Notes: a model not told the origin generated them from the letters alone. DNA of 20,029 nt from an uncultured Eubacteriales bacterium (GCA_905202605.1 CAJKSU010000028.1:1-20029), one strand, 5' to 3'. Positions 1 to 8,650 are shown, numbered from the stretch's first letter. A program made the numbers and translations.

Positions 1-448
1 GCCCTATCTGGTCATTCAGCCGGATTATTCCGAGGAAGCGGTGCAGCGAACGGATGTTTCCATGCCGGAGGTGTCCGGAATGGCGCTCAGCGATGAGAAA
101 AAGGCACTGGAGGAAAAGAACCTGACCTGCCGCACGGTGGGACAGGGGGATACGGTGCAGGGGCAGGTTCCGGCTGCCGGAGCGATCATTCCCGGCGGCA
201 GCGAAACGGTGCTGTATCTGGATGCGGCCCCGGAGCAGACCGAGATTTCGGTGCCGGATGTGACCGGAAAGGACGCAGAGACGGCGAACCGTCTGATTAC
301 GCAGTCAGGCTTGTACATGAAAATCATTGGGGCGACGGGGAACGGCGGAACAATCCTCGCCACCCGTCAGACCCCGGCGGCGGGTGAAGCCGCGGAAAAG
401 GGCGCGGTGGTGGAAGTAGAATTCTCCGATCTGGGCGCCAGAGATTAA
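1..448 (+). CDS. Penicillin-binding protein (FtsI/SpoVD type), C-terminal PASTA part, 5' truncated
   Basis: An open frame runs in from the left edge (first full codon at 2) and stops with TAA at 446-448. The 148 visible residues form two PASTA-like repeats. The first begins around SMPEVSGM, has a QVPAAGAIIPGG segment and ends in VLYLD. The second begins around VPDVTGKDAETA, has a RQTPAAGEAAEKGAVVEV segment, and ends the protein. In Firmicutes, PASTA repeats sit at the C-terminus of class B PBPs of the FtsI/SpoVD/PBP2x type and of PrkC kinases. Its position directly before murE fits the transpeptidase that crosslinks septal or spore peptidoglycan from outside the membrane. The catalytic domain is outside the window, so division PBP and sporulation SpoVD cannot be told apart. 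The stop lies 19 bases before murE, so the two are probably cotranscribed. Confidence 0.8.
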   Translation, partial: PYLVIQPDYSEEAVQRTDVSMPEVSGMALSDEKKALEEKNLTCRTVGQGDTVQGQVPAAGAIIPGGSETVLYLDAAPEQTEISVPDVTGKDAETANRLITQSGLYMKIIGATGNGGTILATRQTPAAGEAAEKGAVVEVEFSDLGARD

Positions 449-467
449 ACAATAGGAGTGGAATGCC

Positions 468-1724
468 ATGAAACTCAGGGAAATACTTGCGGATATTGAG
501 ACGCTGCGGGTTGCAGCGCCGGAGGAGCTGGAAATCACCGGAATCAGCTATGATTCCCGGCATGTTCAGCCCGGAGATCTGTTTGTGGCGGTGACGGGCT
601 ATGCCGCAGATGGTCATAAATTCATCCCCATGGCGGTGGAAAAGGGCGCAGCGGCGGTGCTCTGCGAGCATGCGCCGGAGAGTGAGATCCCCTATGTGCA
701 GGTGGAAAATTCCCGGCTGGCCATGGCGCTGGCTTCCGCAAACTTTTTTGGACATCCTGCGGATAAAATGATCTTTGTGGGCATTACCGGCACAAACGGA
801 AAGACCTCCAGCACCTATCTCCTGAAAACTGTGCTGGAAAAGACTCTAGGGGCAAAGGTCGGCCTGATCGGCACCATTCAGAATATGATCGGCGAGGAGA
901 TCATCGAAACGGAGCGCACCACGCCGGAATCCTTTGAACTGCAAAAGCTGTTTGCGGAGATGTATGAGGCGGGCTGCACCCATGTGGTGATGGAGGTATC
1001 CTCCCACTCTCTGGTGCTGGACCGGGTGGCGGGCATCCACTTCCATGCGGGCGTTTTCACCAACCTGACTCAGGATCATCTGGATTTCCACAAGACCATG
1101 GAGGAATACCGGAAGGCAAAGGCAATCCTATTCCAGCGCTGCGATATTGGCGTATTCAACGGTGATGACGCTGCTACGAAGAAGATTCTGGAAACTGCTA
1201 CCTGCAAGGCCATGACCTATGGTGAACAGCCGGAGGATGATCTGTGGGCGGAGCAGCCGGTGCTGCATGCCGACGGCGTGGAATTCACTGCCCGGTATGG
1301 GCAGGAAAGCGCCCACCTGCGGCTGGGCATTCCGGGAAAGTTTACGGTGTACAATGCACTGGGCGTTCTCGGTGCAGCAATTGCATTGGGCGTTCCGCTG
1401 GATGCGGCAGTCCGGGCGCTGGAAACTGCAAAGGGCGTAAAGGGGCGGGTAGAGGTGGTTCCTACGCCCGGTACGGATTATACGATCCTTATTGACTATG
1501 CCCATGCGCCGGATGGACTGGAAAATGTTCTTTCTTCGGTGCGTGGCTTCTGCAAGGGGCGGCTGATTTCTGTATTCGGATGCGGCGGTGACCGGGACAA
1601 TACCAAGCGTCCCATTATGGGAGAGATTGGCGCACGGCTTTCGGATATTGCTATTATTACCTCCGATAATCCAAGAACGGAGGATCCCATGAAGATCATC
1701 GATAAGATCATGGCAGCATTGTAG
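468..1724 (+). CDS. murE: UDP-MurNAc-tripeptide ligase MurE, main part, ended by an in-frame TAG
   Basis: This encodes 418 residues of MurE, the cytoplasmic ATP-dependent ligase that adds the third amino acid to UDP-MurNAc-L-Ala-D-Glu. The N-terminal Mur domain is seen in DSRHVQPGDLFVA (about 29-41). The P-loop is GTNGKTSS (about 108-115), TTPES lies near 151-155, and EVSSHSL and TNLTQDHLDFH are in the central domain. DYAHAPDG (about 343-350) opens the C-terminal domain. DNPR (400-403) is the family signature for meso-diaminopimelate rather than lysine. The start ATG follows AGGAG at 454-458. The frame stops with TAG at 1722-1724 just after KIMAAL, where MurE proteins usually run about 65 residues further. 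The missing tail is present downstream in the same frame (1725-1919). Either the gene is damaged, the sequence has an error, or the enzyme is made in two pieces. Confidence 0.9.
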   Translation: MKLREILADIETLRVAAPEELEITGISYDSRHVQPGDLFVAVTGYAADGHKFIPMAVEKGAAAVLCEHAPESEIPYVQVENSRLAMALASANFFGHPADKMIFVGITGTNGKTSSTYLLKTVLEKTLGAKVGLIGTIQNMIGEEIIETERTTPESFELQKLFAEMYEAGCTHVVMEVSSHSLVLDRVAGIHFHAGVFTNLTQDHLDFHKTMEEYRKAKAILFQRCDIGVFNGDDAATKKILETATCKAMTYGEQPEDDLWAEQPVLHADGVEFTARYGQESAHLRLGIPGKFTVYNALGVLGAAIALGVPLDAAVRALETAKGVKGRVEVVPTPGTDYTILIDYAHAPDGLENVLSSVRGFCKGRLISVFGCGGDRDNTKRPIMGEIGARLSDIAIITSDNPRTEDPMKIIDKIMAAL

Positions 1725-1742
1725 GAGCAAAGGAACTGTCTG

Positions 1743-1919
1743 ATGCAGCAAATTTGCCGAAATGCCATCCGCATGGCAATGGATATGGCGCAGAAGGACG
1801 ATATCATTGTTCTCTGCGGCAAGGGTCACGAAACCTATCAGATTCTTGGTACGGAAAAAACACATCTGGATGAGCGGGAGGAAGTTGCCGCCCACCTCCG
1901 GGAAGAGAGGGGAATGTAA
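1743..1919 (+). CDS. murE: MurE C-terminal fragment (possible restart)
   Basis: Frame zero of murE continues after the internal TAG and ends with TAA at 1917-1919, four bases before murF. It carries the end of the MurE C-terminal domain: AIRMAMDMAQKDD, then the conserved IIVLCGKGHETYQ (GKGHE at 1818-1832) and the DEREEVAAHL tail. Total length counted across the stop is about 483 residues, normal for MurE. The first in-frame ATG is at 1743. It is preceded by AAAGGA (1729-1734) at an 8-base gap and by AGGAG overlapping the stop, so a 58-residue product could be started by reinitiation. Between KIMA and AIR no reading frame gives the usual hydrophobic-plus-(D/N)R motif, so the segment of about 1716-1763 looks altered. 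Whether this piece is translated separately is inference. Confidence 0.6.
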   Translation: MQQICRNAIRMAMDMAQKDDIIVLCGKGHETYQILGTEKTHLDEREEVAAHLREERGM

Positions 1920-1922
1920 GCC

Positions 1923-3302
1923 ATGAGAGCGACAACGCTGAAGCAGGTGGCACAGTGGTGCAGCGGCAGTGTGGATCCTAAGTGGGAAAACGTTGAGATC
2001 ACAAGCCTCTGCCATGATTCCAGAGAGGCGGAGCCGGGGACGCTGTTCTTTGCGCTGGAGGGACAGGCAGACGGACACCGCTATGTCCCTGCGGCGCGGG
2101 ATAACGGAGCGGCGGCTGCGGTCTGCAACCATCCGCTGGAGCTGGATTTTCCACAGGTCATTGTGGAGGACACCAGAAAGGCACTGCGGGATGTGGCGGC
2201 CGCCTATAAGGAGACGATTGGCTGCAAAACTGTGGCAATTACGGGCAGCGTGGGCAAGACCACCACGCGCACCATGATCTGCACACTGCTGTCAAAAAAA
2301 TACCACACCTGCGGTACGGTGAAAAACTATAACAACGACATTGGCCTTCCGGTGACCATTGGTAAGAGCGACCCGGACTGTGAGATGCTGGTGCTGGAGA
2401 TGGGCATGAACCATTTTGGCGAAATGCGTCAGCTGACTGCAATCGGACGCCCGGATATGGTGCTGATTACCAACATCGGAAGCATGCACATTGAAAATCT
2501 TGGCTCCCGTGAGGGAATCCTCAGGGCAAAGCTAGAGATTTTGGAGGGGCTGCACCCGGATGGAATGGCAGTGTTCAACGGCGACGAGCCGCTGCTCTGG
2601 AATCTCCGGGAGCATCCGGTCTGCAAGACTATGTATTTCGGCATTGAAAACAAAAACTGCGACGTGCGCGGCGTGGATATTGAGCTGAAGGAGGGCAGCA
2701 GCCAGTTCCGGATCGTGGGACTGGGGCATGATTTCCCGGTGACCCTGCCGGTGAGCGGCCTCCACAATGTCCACAATGCGGTGGGCGCTATTGCCATTGC
2801 TCTGCTGTGCGGTGTTTCGGAGAAGGATATTCAGGATGCCATGGCGAGTTATGTGAACACCTCTCAGCGGCAGCAGACCTTCCAGTGGAACGGCTACACC
2901 ATCATCGACGACACCTATAACGCGGGGCCGGAATCCACCGAGGCGGCGCTGCGGGTGCTGGGGGATACCTCCGGCATGGGCGAACATTATAAGCGCATTG
3001 CGGTGCTGGGAGATATGCTGGAGCTGGGCAACCATGCCAGTGCGGAGCATCACCGGATCGGACGGGTCGCCGTCTATAAGGCGGATCTTTTGCTGACCTA
3101 CGGCGCCCTGTCGGAAAAAACGGTTTTGGGTGCAATCACTGGCGGATTAAGTCAGCGCAATGCAATGAATTTTGAAAGCCAGCAGGAGCTGCTGAATGTA
3201 CTAAGAAGCCGGGCAAAGCCCGGAGACGTGCTGCTGTTCAAGGGCAGCCATGGGATGCATATGGAAAACATCCTGAAGGCGTTTATGGAAGAGGAAAAAT
3301 AA
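1923..3302 (+). CDS. murF: UDP-MurNAc-tripeptide:D-Ala-D-Ala ligase MurF
   Basis: At 459 residues this is a full-length MurF. It is the cytoplasmic ligase that adds D-Ala-D-Ala to UDP-MurNAc-tripeptide and so finishes the pentapeptide precursor. Visible are the N-terminal substrate domain (SLCHDSREAEPGTLFFAL), the ATP-binding loop TGSVGKTTT (about 107-115), NYNNDIGLPVT, the EMGMNHFGEM segment, TNIGSMHIENLGS, and the C-terminal-domain signature IIDDTYNAGPEST near 330-345. The final residues include DVLLFKGSHGMHME, equivalent to the KGS(R/H) motif of the family. ATG at 1923 follows the murE tail's stop by 3 bases and a purine-rich GAGAGGGG at 1905-1912, typical of tight operon packing and probable translational coupling. 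murF is intact, unlike the preceding murE. Confidence 0.95.
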   Translation: MRATTLKQVAQWCSGSVDPKWENVEITSLCHDSREAEPGTLFFALEGQADGHRYVPAARDNGAAAAVCNHPLELDFPQVIVEDTRKALRDVAAAYKETIGCKTVAITGSVGKTTTRTMICTLLSKKYHTCGTVKNYNNDIGLPVTIGKSDPDCEMLVLEMGMNHFGEMRQLTAIGRPDMVLITNIGSMHIENLGSREGILRAKLEILEGLHPDGMAVFNGDEPLLWNLREHPVCKTMYFGIENKNCDVRGVDIELKEGSSQFRIVGLGHDFPVTLPVSGLHNVHNAVGAIAIALLCGVSEKDIQDAMASYVNTSQRQQTFQWNGYTIIDDTYNAGPESTEAALRVLGDTSGMGEHYKRIAVLGDMLELGNHASAEHHRIGRVAVYKADLLLTYGALSEKTVLGAITGGLSQRNAMNFESQQELLNVLRSRAKPGDVLLFKGSHGMHMENILKAFMEEEK

Positions 3303-3374
3303 TCCTTTTCTGCCCGGCGGGAGCATCAATGCCCGTGCATGGCTCTAATTATCAAAAATCGGAGGATTCTGAAT

Positions 3375-4352
3375 ATGCAAAGCATTATTACCTGTATTGT
3401 GTCCTTTGTATTGGCGGCGATTGGCGGACACTTCCTGATTCCGGCGCTTCGGGCGCTGCACGTGGGACAGAGCATCCGTGAGGTGGGACCTACCTGGCAC
3501 AACAGCAAGCAGGGAACCCCGGTGATGGGCGGCCTCATGTTTATTGGCAGCGCTCTGATCTGTATTCTGACTGCGCTGGGCGGCATTCAGAGCGGGGACT
3601 ATACGTATCTGATTGTCTATGTGTTTGCGCTGGTATTCGGTGTCATCGGCTTTCTGGATGACTTTATCAAGGTGCGCAAAAAACGGAACCTTGGCCTTAC
3701 CGAGATTCAGAAGCTCCTTCTTCAGCTGGTGGCGGCGGCACTGTATTTGGTGGTGCTGAAGAACACCGGACATTTAAGCTCTGAGCTGTACATCCCGTTC
3801 TTCAATGTCAGTATCACCATTCCATGGGTGCTGTATTTGATCTTGAGCATTTTCATCATTGTGGGAACGGTCAATGCCGTGAACCTCACCGATGGTGTAG
3901 ACGGACTTTCCTCCTCTGTTACTATCCCGGTTATGATCTTCTATGCGGTAATCGCGTGGAAATGGGGCAATACCGGTGCATCTCAGCTGGCGGCGGCGCT
4001 GGTTGGCGGCCTGTTTGGGTTCCTGATCTATAACTTCCATCCGGCTAAGGTATTTATGGGTGATACCGGTTCTCTGTTTCTGGGCGGCGCGGTATGCGGG
4101 CTGGCCTATGCGCTGGACATGCCGCTGATTTTGATTTTGGTAGGCATCATTTATATTGCCGAAACCCTCAGTGATATCATTCAGGTGACCTACTTCAAGC
4201 TCAGCCACGGCAAGCGTATTTTTAAAATGGCACCGCTGCACCATCACTTTGAAAAGTGCGGCTGGAGCGAGGTAAAGATCGTGGCGGTATTCGCTTCGGT
4301 GACCATCGTATTCTGCATTCTGGCCTATATTGGGGTCATGCATCGTTTTTAA
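3375..4352 (+). CDS. mraY: Phospho-MurNAc-pentapeptide transferase MraY
   Basis: MraY transfers phospho-MurNAc-pentapeptide to undecaprenyl phosphate, giving lipid I at the inner face of the membrane. The 325-residue product is highly hydrophobic with about ten predicted membrane spans. Its family motifs include GTPVMGG, the catalytic aspartates in FGVIGFLDDFIKVRKKRN, NAVNLTDGVDGL, KVFMGDTGSLFLGG and the cytoplasmic MAPLHHHFEKCGWSE. I place the start at ATG 3375, because GGAGG at 3361-3365 is well spaced from it. The upstream in-frame ATG at 3339 would add twelve residues without a good ribosome binding site. The gap after murF (3303-3374) shows nothing else clear. murD, which often follows mraY, is missing here. 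Confidence 0.95.
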   Translation: MQSIITCIVSFVLAAIGGHFLIPALRALHVGQSIREVGPTWHNSKQGTPVMGGLMFIGSALICILTALGGIQSGDYTYLIVYVFALVFGVIGFLDDFIKVRKKRNLGLTEIQKLLLQLVAAALYLVVLKNTGHLSSELYIPFFNVSITIPWVLYLILSIFIIVGTVNAVNLTDGVDGLSSSVTIPVMIFYAVIAWKWGNTGASQLAAALVGGLFGFLIYNFHPAKVFMGDTGSLFLGGAVCGLAYALDMPLILILVGIIYIAETLSDIIQVTYFKLSHGKRIFKMAPLHHHFEKCGWSEVKIVAVFASVTIVFCILAYIGVMHRF

Positions 4353-4368
4353 TCCATAAGGAGGGCCT

Positions 4369-5499
4369 ATGGGACAGCCTCGGCTGCGGGAAGTGGAAAA
4401 GCAGGAGATTTTGGATCTCCCCATGCTGGTTCTGACCCTGCTGCTGACGGCGCTGGGGCTTATGATGATCTATTCCTCCAGCTATGCGCGGGCGCTGTAT
4501 GAGTCCGGGGACAGCGGCTACTATTTTAAGCGGCAGCTGCTGTTTGCAATGCTGGGAATCGGAGCAATGCTGGCGGTGAGCCGAGTGCGGCCTCAGCTGA
4601 TCCGGAAGCTGGCGTTTCCTGTGCTGGGCGTTTCCGTGGTGTTTCTGGTGCTGGTGTTTGTTCCCGGTATCGGGCGCTCGGAGAACGGCGCGACCCGCTG
4701 GGTGAGCATGGGCATCTCCTTTCAGCCCTCCGAGGTGGCAAAGCTGGGAATTATCCTGAGCTTTGCGGCGTTGATTTCTGCCTTCGGAGAGAAAATGGAG
4801 ACGTTCCGCTGGGGCATTGCACCCTTCGGGGCGATTCTTGCGGTAATTGTGGTGCTGCTGCGGCTGGAACCGCATAATTCCGCTATTGTAATTATTGTCT
4901 GTACCGCCGGGGCCATGCTGTTTTTGGGCGGCGTCAAATACCGGTGGTTTATTTTGGGCGGCTGTGCTATGCTGCTGGGTCTGGTGTTGATTCTGGGAGC
5001 CGGAGGCTATGAGGCCAGCCGGATCACCGCTTGGCGGGATCCCTTTTCCGACCCCACCGACGACGGCTACCAGATCATTCAGTCCCTCTATGCCATAGGC
5101 AGCGGCGGATTATTCGGTCTGGGCTTTGGTCAGGGTCGGCAGAAGTATCTCTATCTGCCGGAGGAGCACAACGACTATATTTTCTCCATTGTCTGCGAGG
5201 AGCTGGGACTGGTGGGGGCGGCGGCGATCCTGCTGCTCTATGCGCTCCTGATCCTCCGGGGCTACTGGATCTCCATGCACATCCGGGACCGATTTTTGTC
5301 CCTGATGGTGGCTGGAATCACCACACTGACGGCGCTGCAGGTGTTCTTTAATATCGGCGTGGTGACCAATCTTCTGCCATCCACCGGCATCTCCCTGCCC
5401 TTTTTCAGCTACGGCGGCACGGCGCTGCTGATTCAGCTGGGGGAGATGGGGCTGATTCTGGGGGCGTCCCGGCAGTGCTCGGCGGGCTTTTTGTCCTGA
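4369..5499 (+). CDS. SEDS peptidoglycan glycosyltransferase FtsW/SpoVE
   Basis: This 376-residue polytopic membrane protein belongs to the SEDS family, which polymerises lipid II into glycan strands together with a class B PBP. It starts after AAGGAGGG (4359-4365) with a short cytoplasmic N-terminus, and the first span contains LLLTALGLMMIYSSS. SEDS hallmarks are NGATRWVSMG, FQPSEVAKLGIIL, the large extracellular segment DGYQIIQSLYAIGSGGLFGL followed by GQGRQKYLYLPEEHNDYIFS, EELGLVG, and the C-terminal TNLLPSTGISLPFFSYGG. Between mraY and murG this is the SpoVE/FtsW position of Firmicutes. Sequence alone does not separate the sporulation paralogue SpoVE from the division protein FtsW. Its likely partner is the PASTA-tailed PBP at the left edge. 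Confidence 0.92.
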   Translation: MGQPRLREVEKQEILDLPMLVLTLLLTALGLMMIYSSSYARALYESGDSGYYFKRQLLFAMLGIGAMLAVSRVRPQLIRKLAFPVLGVSVVFLVLVFVPGIGRSENGATRWVSMGISFQPSEVAKLGIILSFAALISAFGEKMETFRWGIAPFGAILAVIVVLLRLEPHNSAIVIIVCTAGAMLFLGGVKYRWFILGGCAMLLGLVLILGAGGYEASRITAWRDPFSDPTDDGYQIIQSLYAIGSGGLFGLGFGQGRQKYLYLPEEHNDYIFSIVCEELGLVGAAAILLLYALLILRGYWISMHIRDRFLSLMVAGITTLTALQVFFNIGVVTNLLPSTGISLPFFSYGGTALLIQLGEMGLILGASRQCSAGFLS

Positions 5500-5571
5500 G
5501 ACGGCGACAGCGCAGGGCGCAAAAGAAATAGAAAACGGGCAGCGGCATGCCCTAAAAGAGGTATCTGACTG

Positions 5572-6696
5572 ATGAATGTGATTTTTACCTGCGGCGGTAC
5601 CGCCGGACATATCAGTCCGGCGCTGGCTGTGTCAAATTTATTGAAGGAGCGCCATCCGGAGGCGAACATTCTGTTTGTGGGCGCGGAGGACGGCATGGAG
5701 ACAGATCTGGTTCCCCGTGCGGGCTTTCGGCTGGAAACGGTGCGGATCTCCAATTTTCAGCGGAAGCTGACCCCCAAGGGCATTGTACACAATGTAAAAT
5801 CCCTGAGCTATATGATCGGAAGCCGTCGAATCGCGGAGCGAATTATCCGGGAGTTTCAGCCAGATGTGATCGTGGGAACCGGCGGATATGCCAGCTATCC
5901 CATGCTGCGGCAGGGAACAAAGCGTCACATTCCCACAGCACTCCATGAGTCCAACGCAGTGCCGGGACTGACCACTCGTCTGGTGATGGAGCAGGTTGAC
6001 CGGGTCATGGTATCCTTTGAGGAGAGCCGGAAGAACTATCCTCACCCGGAAAAGGTTCGGGTGGTGGGTATGCCGGTGCGCAGCGAGTTCTTTTTCACGG
6101 ACAAGCAGAAGGCGAAGGCGCAGCTGGGGCTGGATGAACGGCCTCTGGTGGTGAGCTTCTGGGGCTCGCTGGGCGCACGGGAAATGAACAAGATGATTGC
6201 CCGGTTTATGAAGGATAATGTGGATGCGGGACTTCCGTTCCAGCATATCCACTCTGCGGGTAGCTTCGGCTGGAAGTGGATGCCGGAGTATGTGAAGGAG
6301 CAGGGCGTGGATTTGAATAGCACTCCCGCCATTGATATGCGGGAATTCATTTATGATATGCCGAACGTCATGGCGGCGGCGGATCTGGTTATCTGCCGCG
6401 CTGGTGCGGCGACCATTGCCGAGGTGGCTGCGGCGGGAAAGCCCGCGATTTTTGTCCCCTCGCCCAACGTCACAGATAACCATCAGGAGAAGAATGCCCG
6501 GATCATTGAGCATCAGGGCGGCGCCGTGGTGCTCCGGGAGGGCGAGTGCAGCGGGGATATCCTATTTGACACGGCAAAGGGATTGCTGGAGGACACCGAG
6601 AGACTCCAAAAGATGGGGCGGGCAGCGGAAACGCTGGCGGTTCCGGATTCCTCTGATCGGATCCTGAATATCATGATGGAACTCATGAAGCAATAA
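5572..6696 (+). CDS. murG: Lipid II synthase MurG (GlcNAc transferase)
   Basis: MurG is a peripheral membrane GT28 glycosyltransferase. It adds GlcNAc from UDP-GlcNAc to lipid I, giving lipid II. The 374-residue protein has the N-terminal glycine-rich loop TCGGTAGHISPALAV (about 5-19), VGTGGYASYP (about 101-110), HESNAVPG, the second glycine-rich region FWGSLGAREMN, and the donor-site segment ICRAGAATIAEVAAAGKPAI with the following SPNVTDNHQEKNA. These match intact MurG in order and spacing. ATG 5572 is preceded by a modest AGAGGT. The 72-base gap after ftsW/spoVE (5500-5571) contains no clear promoter or terminator, so operon membership is assumed. Confidence 0.95.
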   Translation: MNVIFTCGGTAGHISPALAVSNLLKERHPEANILFVGAEDGMETDLVPRAGFRLETVRISNFQRKLTPKGIVHNVKSLSYMIGSRRIAERIIREFQPDVIVGTGGYASYPMLRQGTKRHIPTALHESNAVPGLTTRLVMEQVDRVMVSFEESRKNYPHPEKVRVVGMPVRSEFFFTDKQKAKAQLGLDERPLVVSFWGSLGAREMNKMIARFMKDNVDAGLPFQHIHSAGSFGWKWMPEYVKEQGVDLNSTPAIDMREFIYDMPNVMAAADLVICRAGAATIAEVAAAGKPAIFVPSPNVTDNHQEKNARIIEHQGGAVVLREGECSGDILFDTAKGLLEDTERLQKMGRAAETLAVPDSSDRILNIMMELMKQ

Positions 6697-6716
6697 ACGA
6701 CAAGGGAGGCGGCGCA

Positions 6717-7472
6717 ATGGACAGCGAGAAGACCAGAAGGAGCCACAATTGGAATCAGGGCGTTTTCCCGACTTGGGCGAAGATGCTGGTAGCTGTAGCT
6801 GTGGTGCTGCTGTTTTCTCTGATTTTCTTCCGGGTGCGGAGTTTTGAGGTGAGCGGGAATGTTCGCTATACCGCCGAAGAGGTGACGGAGGCCAGCGGCA
6901 TTACAAACGGCGACATTCTGATGGCGGTGAACAAAACCAGAACCGCCGGCCGGCTGCTGACCAAGCTCCCCTATGTGGAGCAGGTTGAAATATATAAGGA
7001 GATGCCGGGAACGGTGCGCTTTGAGATTGTGGAATGTACCGCAAGCCTGATGGCGCAGTCGGAGTACGGAACCAGCTGGCTGATGACCGACAGCGGAAAG
7101 CTGCTGGAGGAGACAGAGGAAAGCCAGACAGGCTATCCCATGCTCCGGGGTGTGAGTCTCAGCCTTCCTATGGCGGGAGGACAGGCCGCGTTCACTGATG
7201 AAGAAAAAGGCGCACTTGCCATGGAACTGGGGCAGGCGGTACTGGAGACCGGGCTTTCTGCCGAGGTTTCGGAGATTGATGTCTCAGATATGGAAAATGT
7301 TACACTCCGATATGGAAACAGCCTCACCGTACAGCTGGGCGACGGCAGCGACGGAACCTATAAGCTCCGCTATCTTGCAGCGGTAGCCGGACAGCTGGAG
7401 GCGGGACGTCAGGGAATTTTGGATCTCAGCTTTTCGTCAGGGGAGCAGGCAGTATTCCATCCACTGACATAA
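6717..7472 (+). CDS. Cell division protein FtsQ/DivIB
   Basis: This 251-residue bitopic membrane protein links the division synthase complex (FtsL/FtsB or DivIC, FtsW, FtsI) at the septum. A positively charged N-terminus (EKTRRSHNW) is followed by one membrane span at about residues 22-41. The extracellular POTRA domain starts at VRSFEVSGNVRYTAEEV and runs to TVRFEIVE (about 42-105), with GDILMAVN and LPYVEQVEIYKEMPG typical of the fold. A beta domain with ISEIDVSDMENVTLRYG-like sequence follows. The start follows GGGAGG at 6704-6709. Sequence conservation in this family is low, so the call rests on architecture and on its place between murG and ftsZ. There is no ftsA or sigma-factor gene between it and ftsZ. 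Confidence 0.85.
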   Translation: MDSEKTRRSHNWNQGVFPTWAKMLVAVAVVLLFSLIFFRVRSFEVSGNVRYTAEEVTEASGITNGDILMAVNKTRTAGRLLTKLPYVEQVEIYKEMPGTVRFEIVECTASLMAQSEYGTSWLMTDSGKLLEETEESQTGYPMLRGVSLSLPMAGGQAAFTDEEKGALAMELGQAVLETGLSAEVSEIDVSDMENVTLRYGNSLTVQLGDGSDGTYKLRYLAAVAGQLEAGRQGILDLSFSSGEQAVFHPLT

Positions 7473-7499
7473 AATTGCGGAAAATCCGTAAAGTTTCTA

Positions 7500-7528
7500 T
7501 TGACCTTATTGGTCTTTCGATATAAAAT
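7500..7528 (+). promoter_or_regulatory. Sigma-A-type promoter for ftsZ
   Basis: TTGACC at 7500-7505 (5/6 to the -35 consensus) is followed after 17 bases by TAAAAT at 7523-7528, overlapping TATAAA at 7521. The AT-rich ftsQ-ftsZ gap (7473-7591) contrasts with the surrounding GC-rich genes. Transcription would begin near 7535 and give a ~57-base leader with AGGAGG at 7578-7583. This lets ftsZ be expressed apart from the upstream cluster. Confidence 0.7.
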
Positions 7529-7591
7529 AGAAGCAAAGTAGCCATTTGGGCGCAAAAGGCGCAGAATATAAGTACTTAGGAGGAATAACTT

Positions 7592-8650
7592 ATGAGCGAA
7601 TCCTATCCGGAGAGAGTTGTCGCCATTAAAGTCATCGGCGTCGGCGGCGCGGGCAACAATGTTGTCAACCGCATGATTGAAGCCGGTGTACAGGGCGTTG
7701 ATTTTATTGCAGTAAACACCGACCGTCAGGATCTCAACAAATCCAAGGCAGCGGAAAAGGTGCAGATTGGCGAAAAGCTGACCGGTGGAATGGGCGCGGG
7801 CTCCAAGCCTGAAATCGGGAAAAAGTCTGCGGAGGAGAGTCGTGCAGCCATTGCAAAAATGCTGGAGAATACCGATATGGTGTTCATCACCGCCGGTATG
7901 GGCGGCGGCACCGGTACTGGCGCTGCTCCCATCATTGCTGACATCGCACGGGAAACCGGTGCGCTGACCGTAGGCGTTGTGACCAAGCCCTTCAAGTTCG
8001 AGGGCGCTCGCCGTATGGCGCAGGCAGAGGACGGCATTTCTGCATTGTCCGATAAGGTCGATTCTCTGATCATCATCCCCAATGACCGGCTGAAGTATGT
8101 CACCGATCAGAAGATTACCTTTGCCAACGCATTCGGCATTGCCGACGACGTGCTCAAGCAGGCAGTCAGCTCCATCTCTGAGCTGGTGGGCTATTCCGAT
8201 AACGTCCTCATCAATCAGGACTTTGCGGACGTATCCGCAGTTATGCGCAACGCGGGCCGCGCACACATGGGCGTTGGCACTGCTACCGGAAAGGATAAGG
8301 CACAGTCTGCTGCGATGATCGCCGTATCCTCTCCGCTGCTGGAAACCTCCATCAACGGTGCAACCGGCGTCCTCATCAACATCACCGGATCTCCGGATAT
8401 GGAGCTGGAGGACGTAGAGACTGCGGCAAACATCGTCAACGAGGCGGTGAATCCTGACGCCAACATCATCTTTGGTGCAACCTTCGATGAAACGCTGGAG
8501 GATGCACTTCGAGTCACCGTAATCGCTACCGGCTTTAACGGCGATGAGGGCGGTGCATACTCTGCGGCGGAGGAAAAGGCCAAGGCTGAGGCTCCTGCAC
8601 CCAAGGAGACTGATATTGACGATATCTTCCGGATCTTTAACCGCAAGTAA
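7592..8650 (+). CDS. ftsZ: Cell division GTPase FtsZ
   Basis: FtsZ is the tubulin-like GTPase that forms the cytoplasmic Z-ring and recruits the divisome. The 352-residue protein has the nucleotide-binding GVGGAGNNVVNRM near residues 16-28, AVNTDRQDL, the tubulin signature GMGGGTGTGA at about 102-111, NDRLKYV, the T7 catalytic loop LINQDFADV, and GATGVLINITGSPDMEL. A short linker rich in Glu, Ala and Lys (EEKAKAEAPAPKETD) leads to the C-terminal peptide DIDDIFRIFNRK, the site that binds membrane anchors. Because ftsA is not adjacent, the anchor is unknown. SepF or a distant FtsA are options. ATG is 8 bases after AGGAGG. A strong terminator follows. Confidence 0.98.
   Translation: MSESYPERVVAIKVIGVGGAGNNVVNRMIEAGVQGVDFIAVNTDRQDLNKSKAAEKVQIGEKLTGGMGAGSKPEIGKKSAEESRAAIAKMLENTDMVFITAGMGGGTGTGAAPIIADIARETGALTVGVVTKPFKFEGARRMAQAEDGISALSDKVDSLIIIPNDRLKYVTDQKITFANAFGIADDVLKQAVSSISELVGYSDNVLINQDFADVSAVMRNAGRAHMGVGTATGKDKAQSAAMIAVSSPLLETSINGATGVLINITGSPDMELEDVETAANIVNEAVNPDANIIFGATFDETLEDALRVTVIATGFNGDEGGAYSAAEEKAKAEAPAPKETDIDDIFRIFNRK

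Noticed and set aside
1722..1724. TAG in murE as a recoded sense codon (for example pyrrolysine or glutamine)
   Set aside because: The ZIP gene ends with TAG at a natural family length, so TAG appears to be a normal stop here. No stem-loop or partner genes for recoding are visible nearby.
1128..2132. Minus-strand frame spanning the murE-murF junction
   Set aside because: It is antisense to two clear Mur ligase genes and rich in His, Arg and Cys, as shadows are; no supporting signals.
3339..3374. Earlier mraY start at ATG 3339
   Set aside because: It lacks an SD and adds a non-conserved charged extension. ATG 3375 has GGAGG at good spacing.
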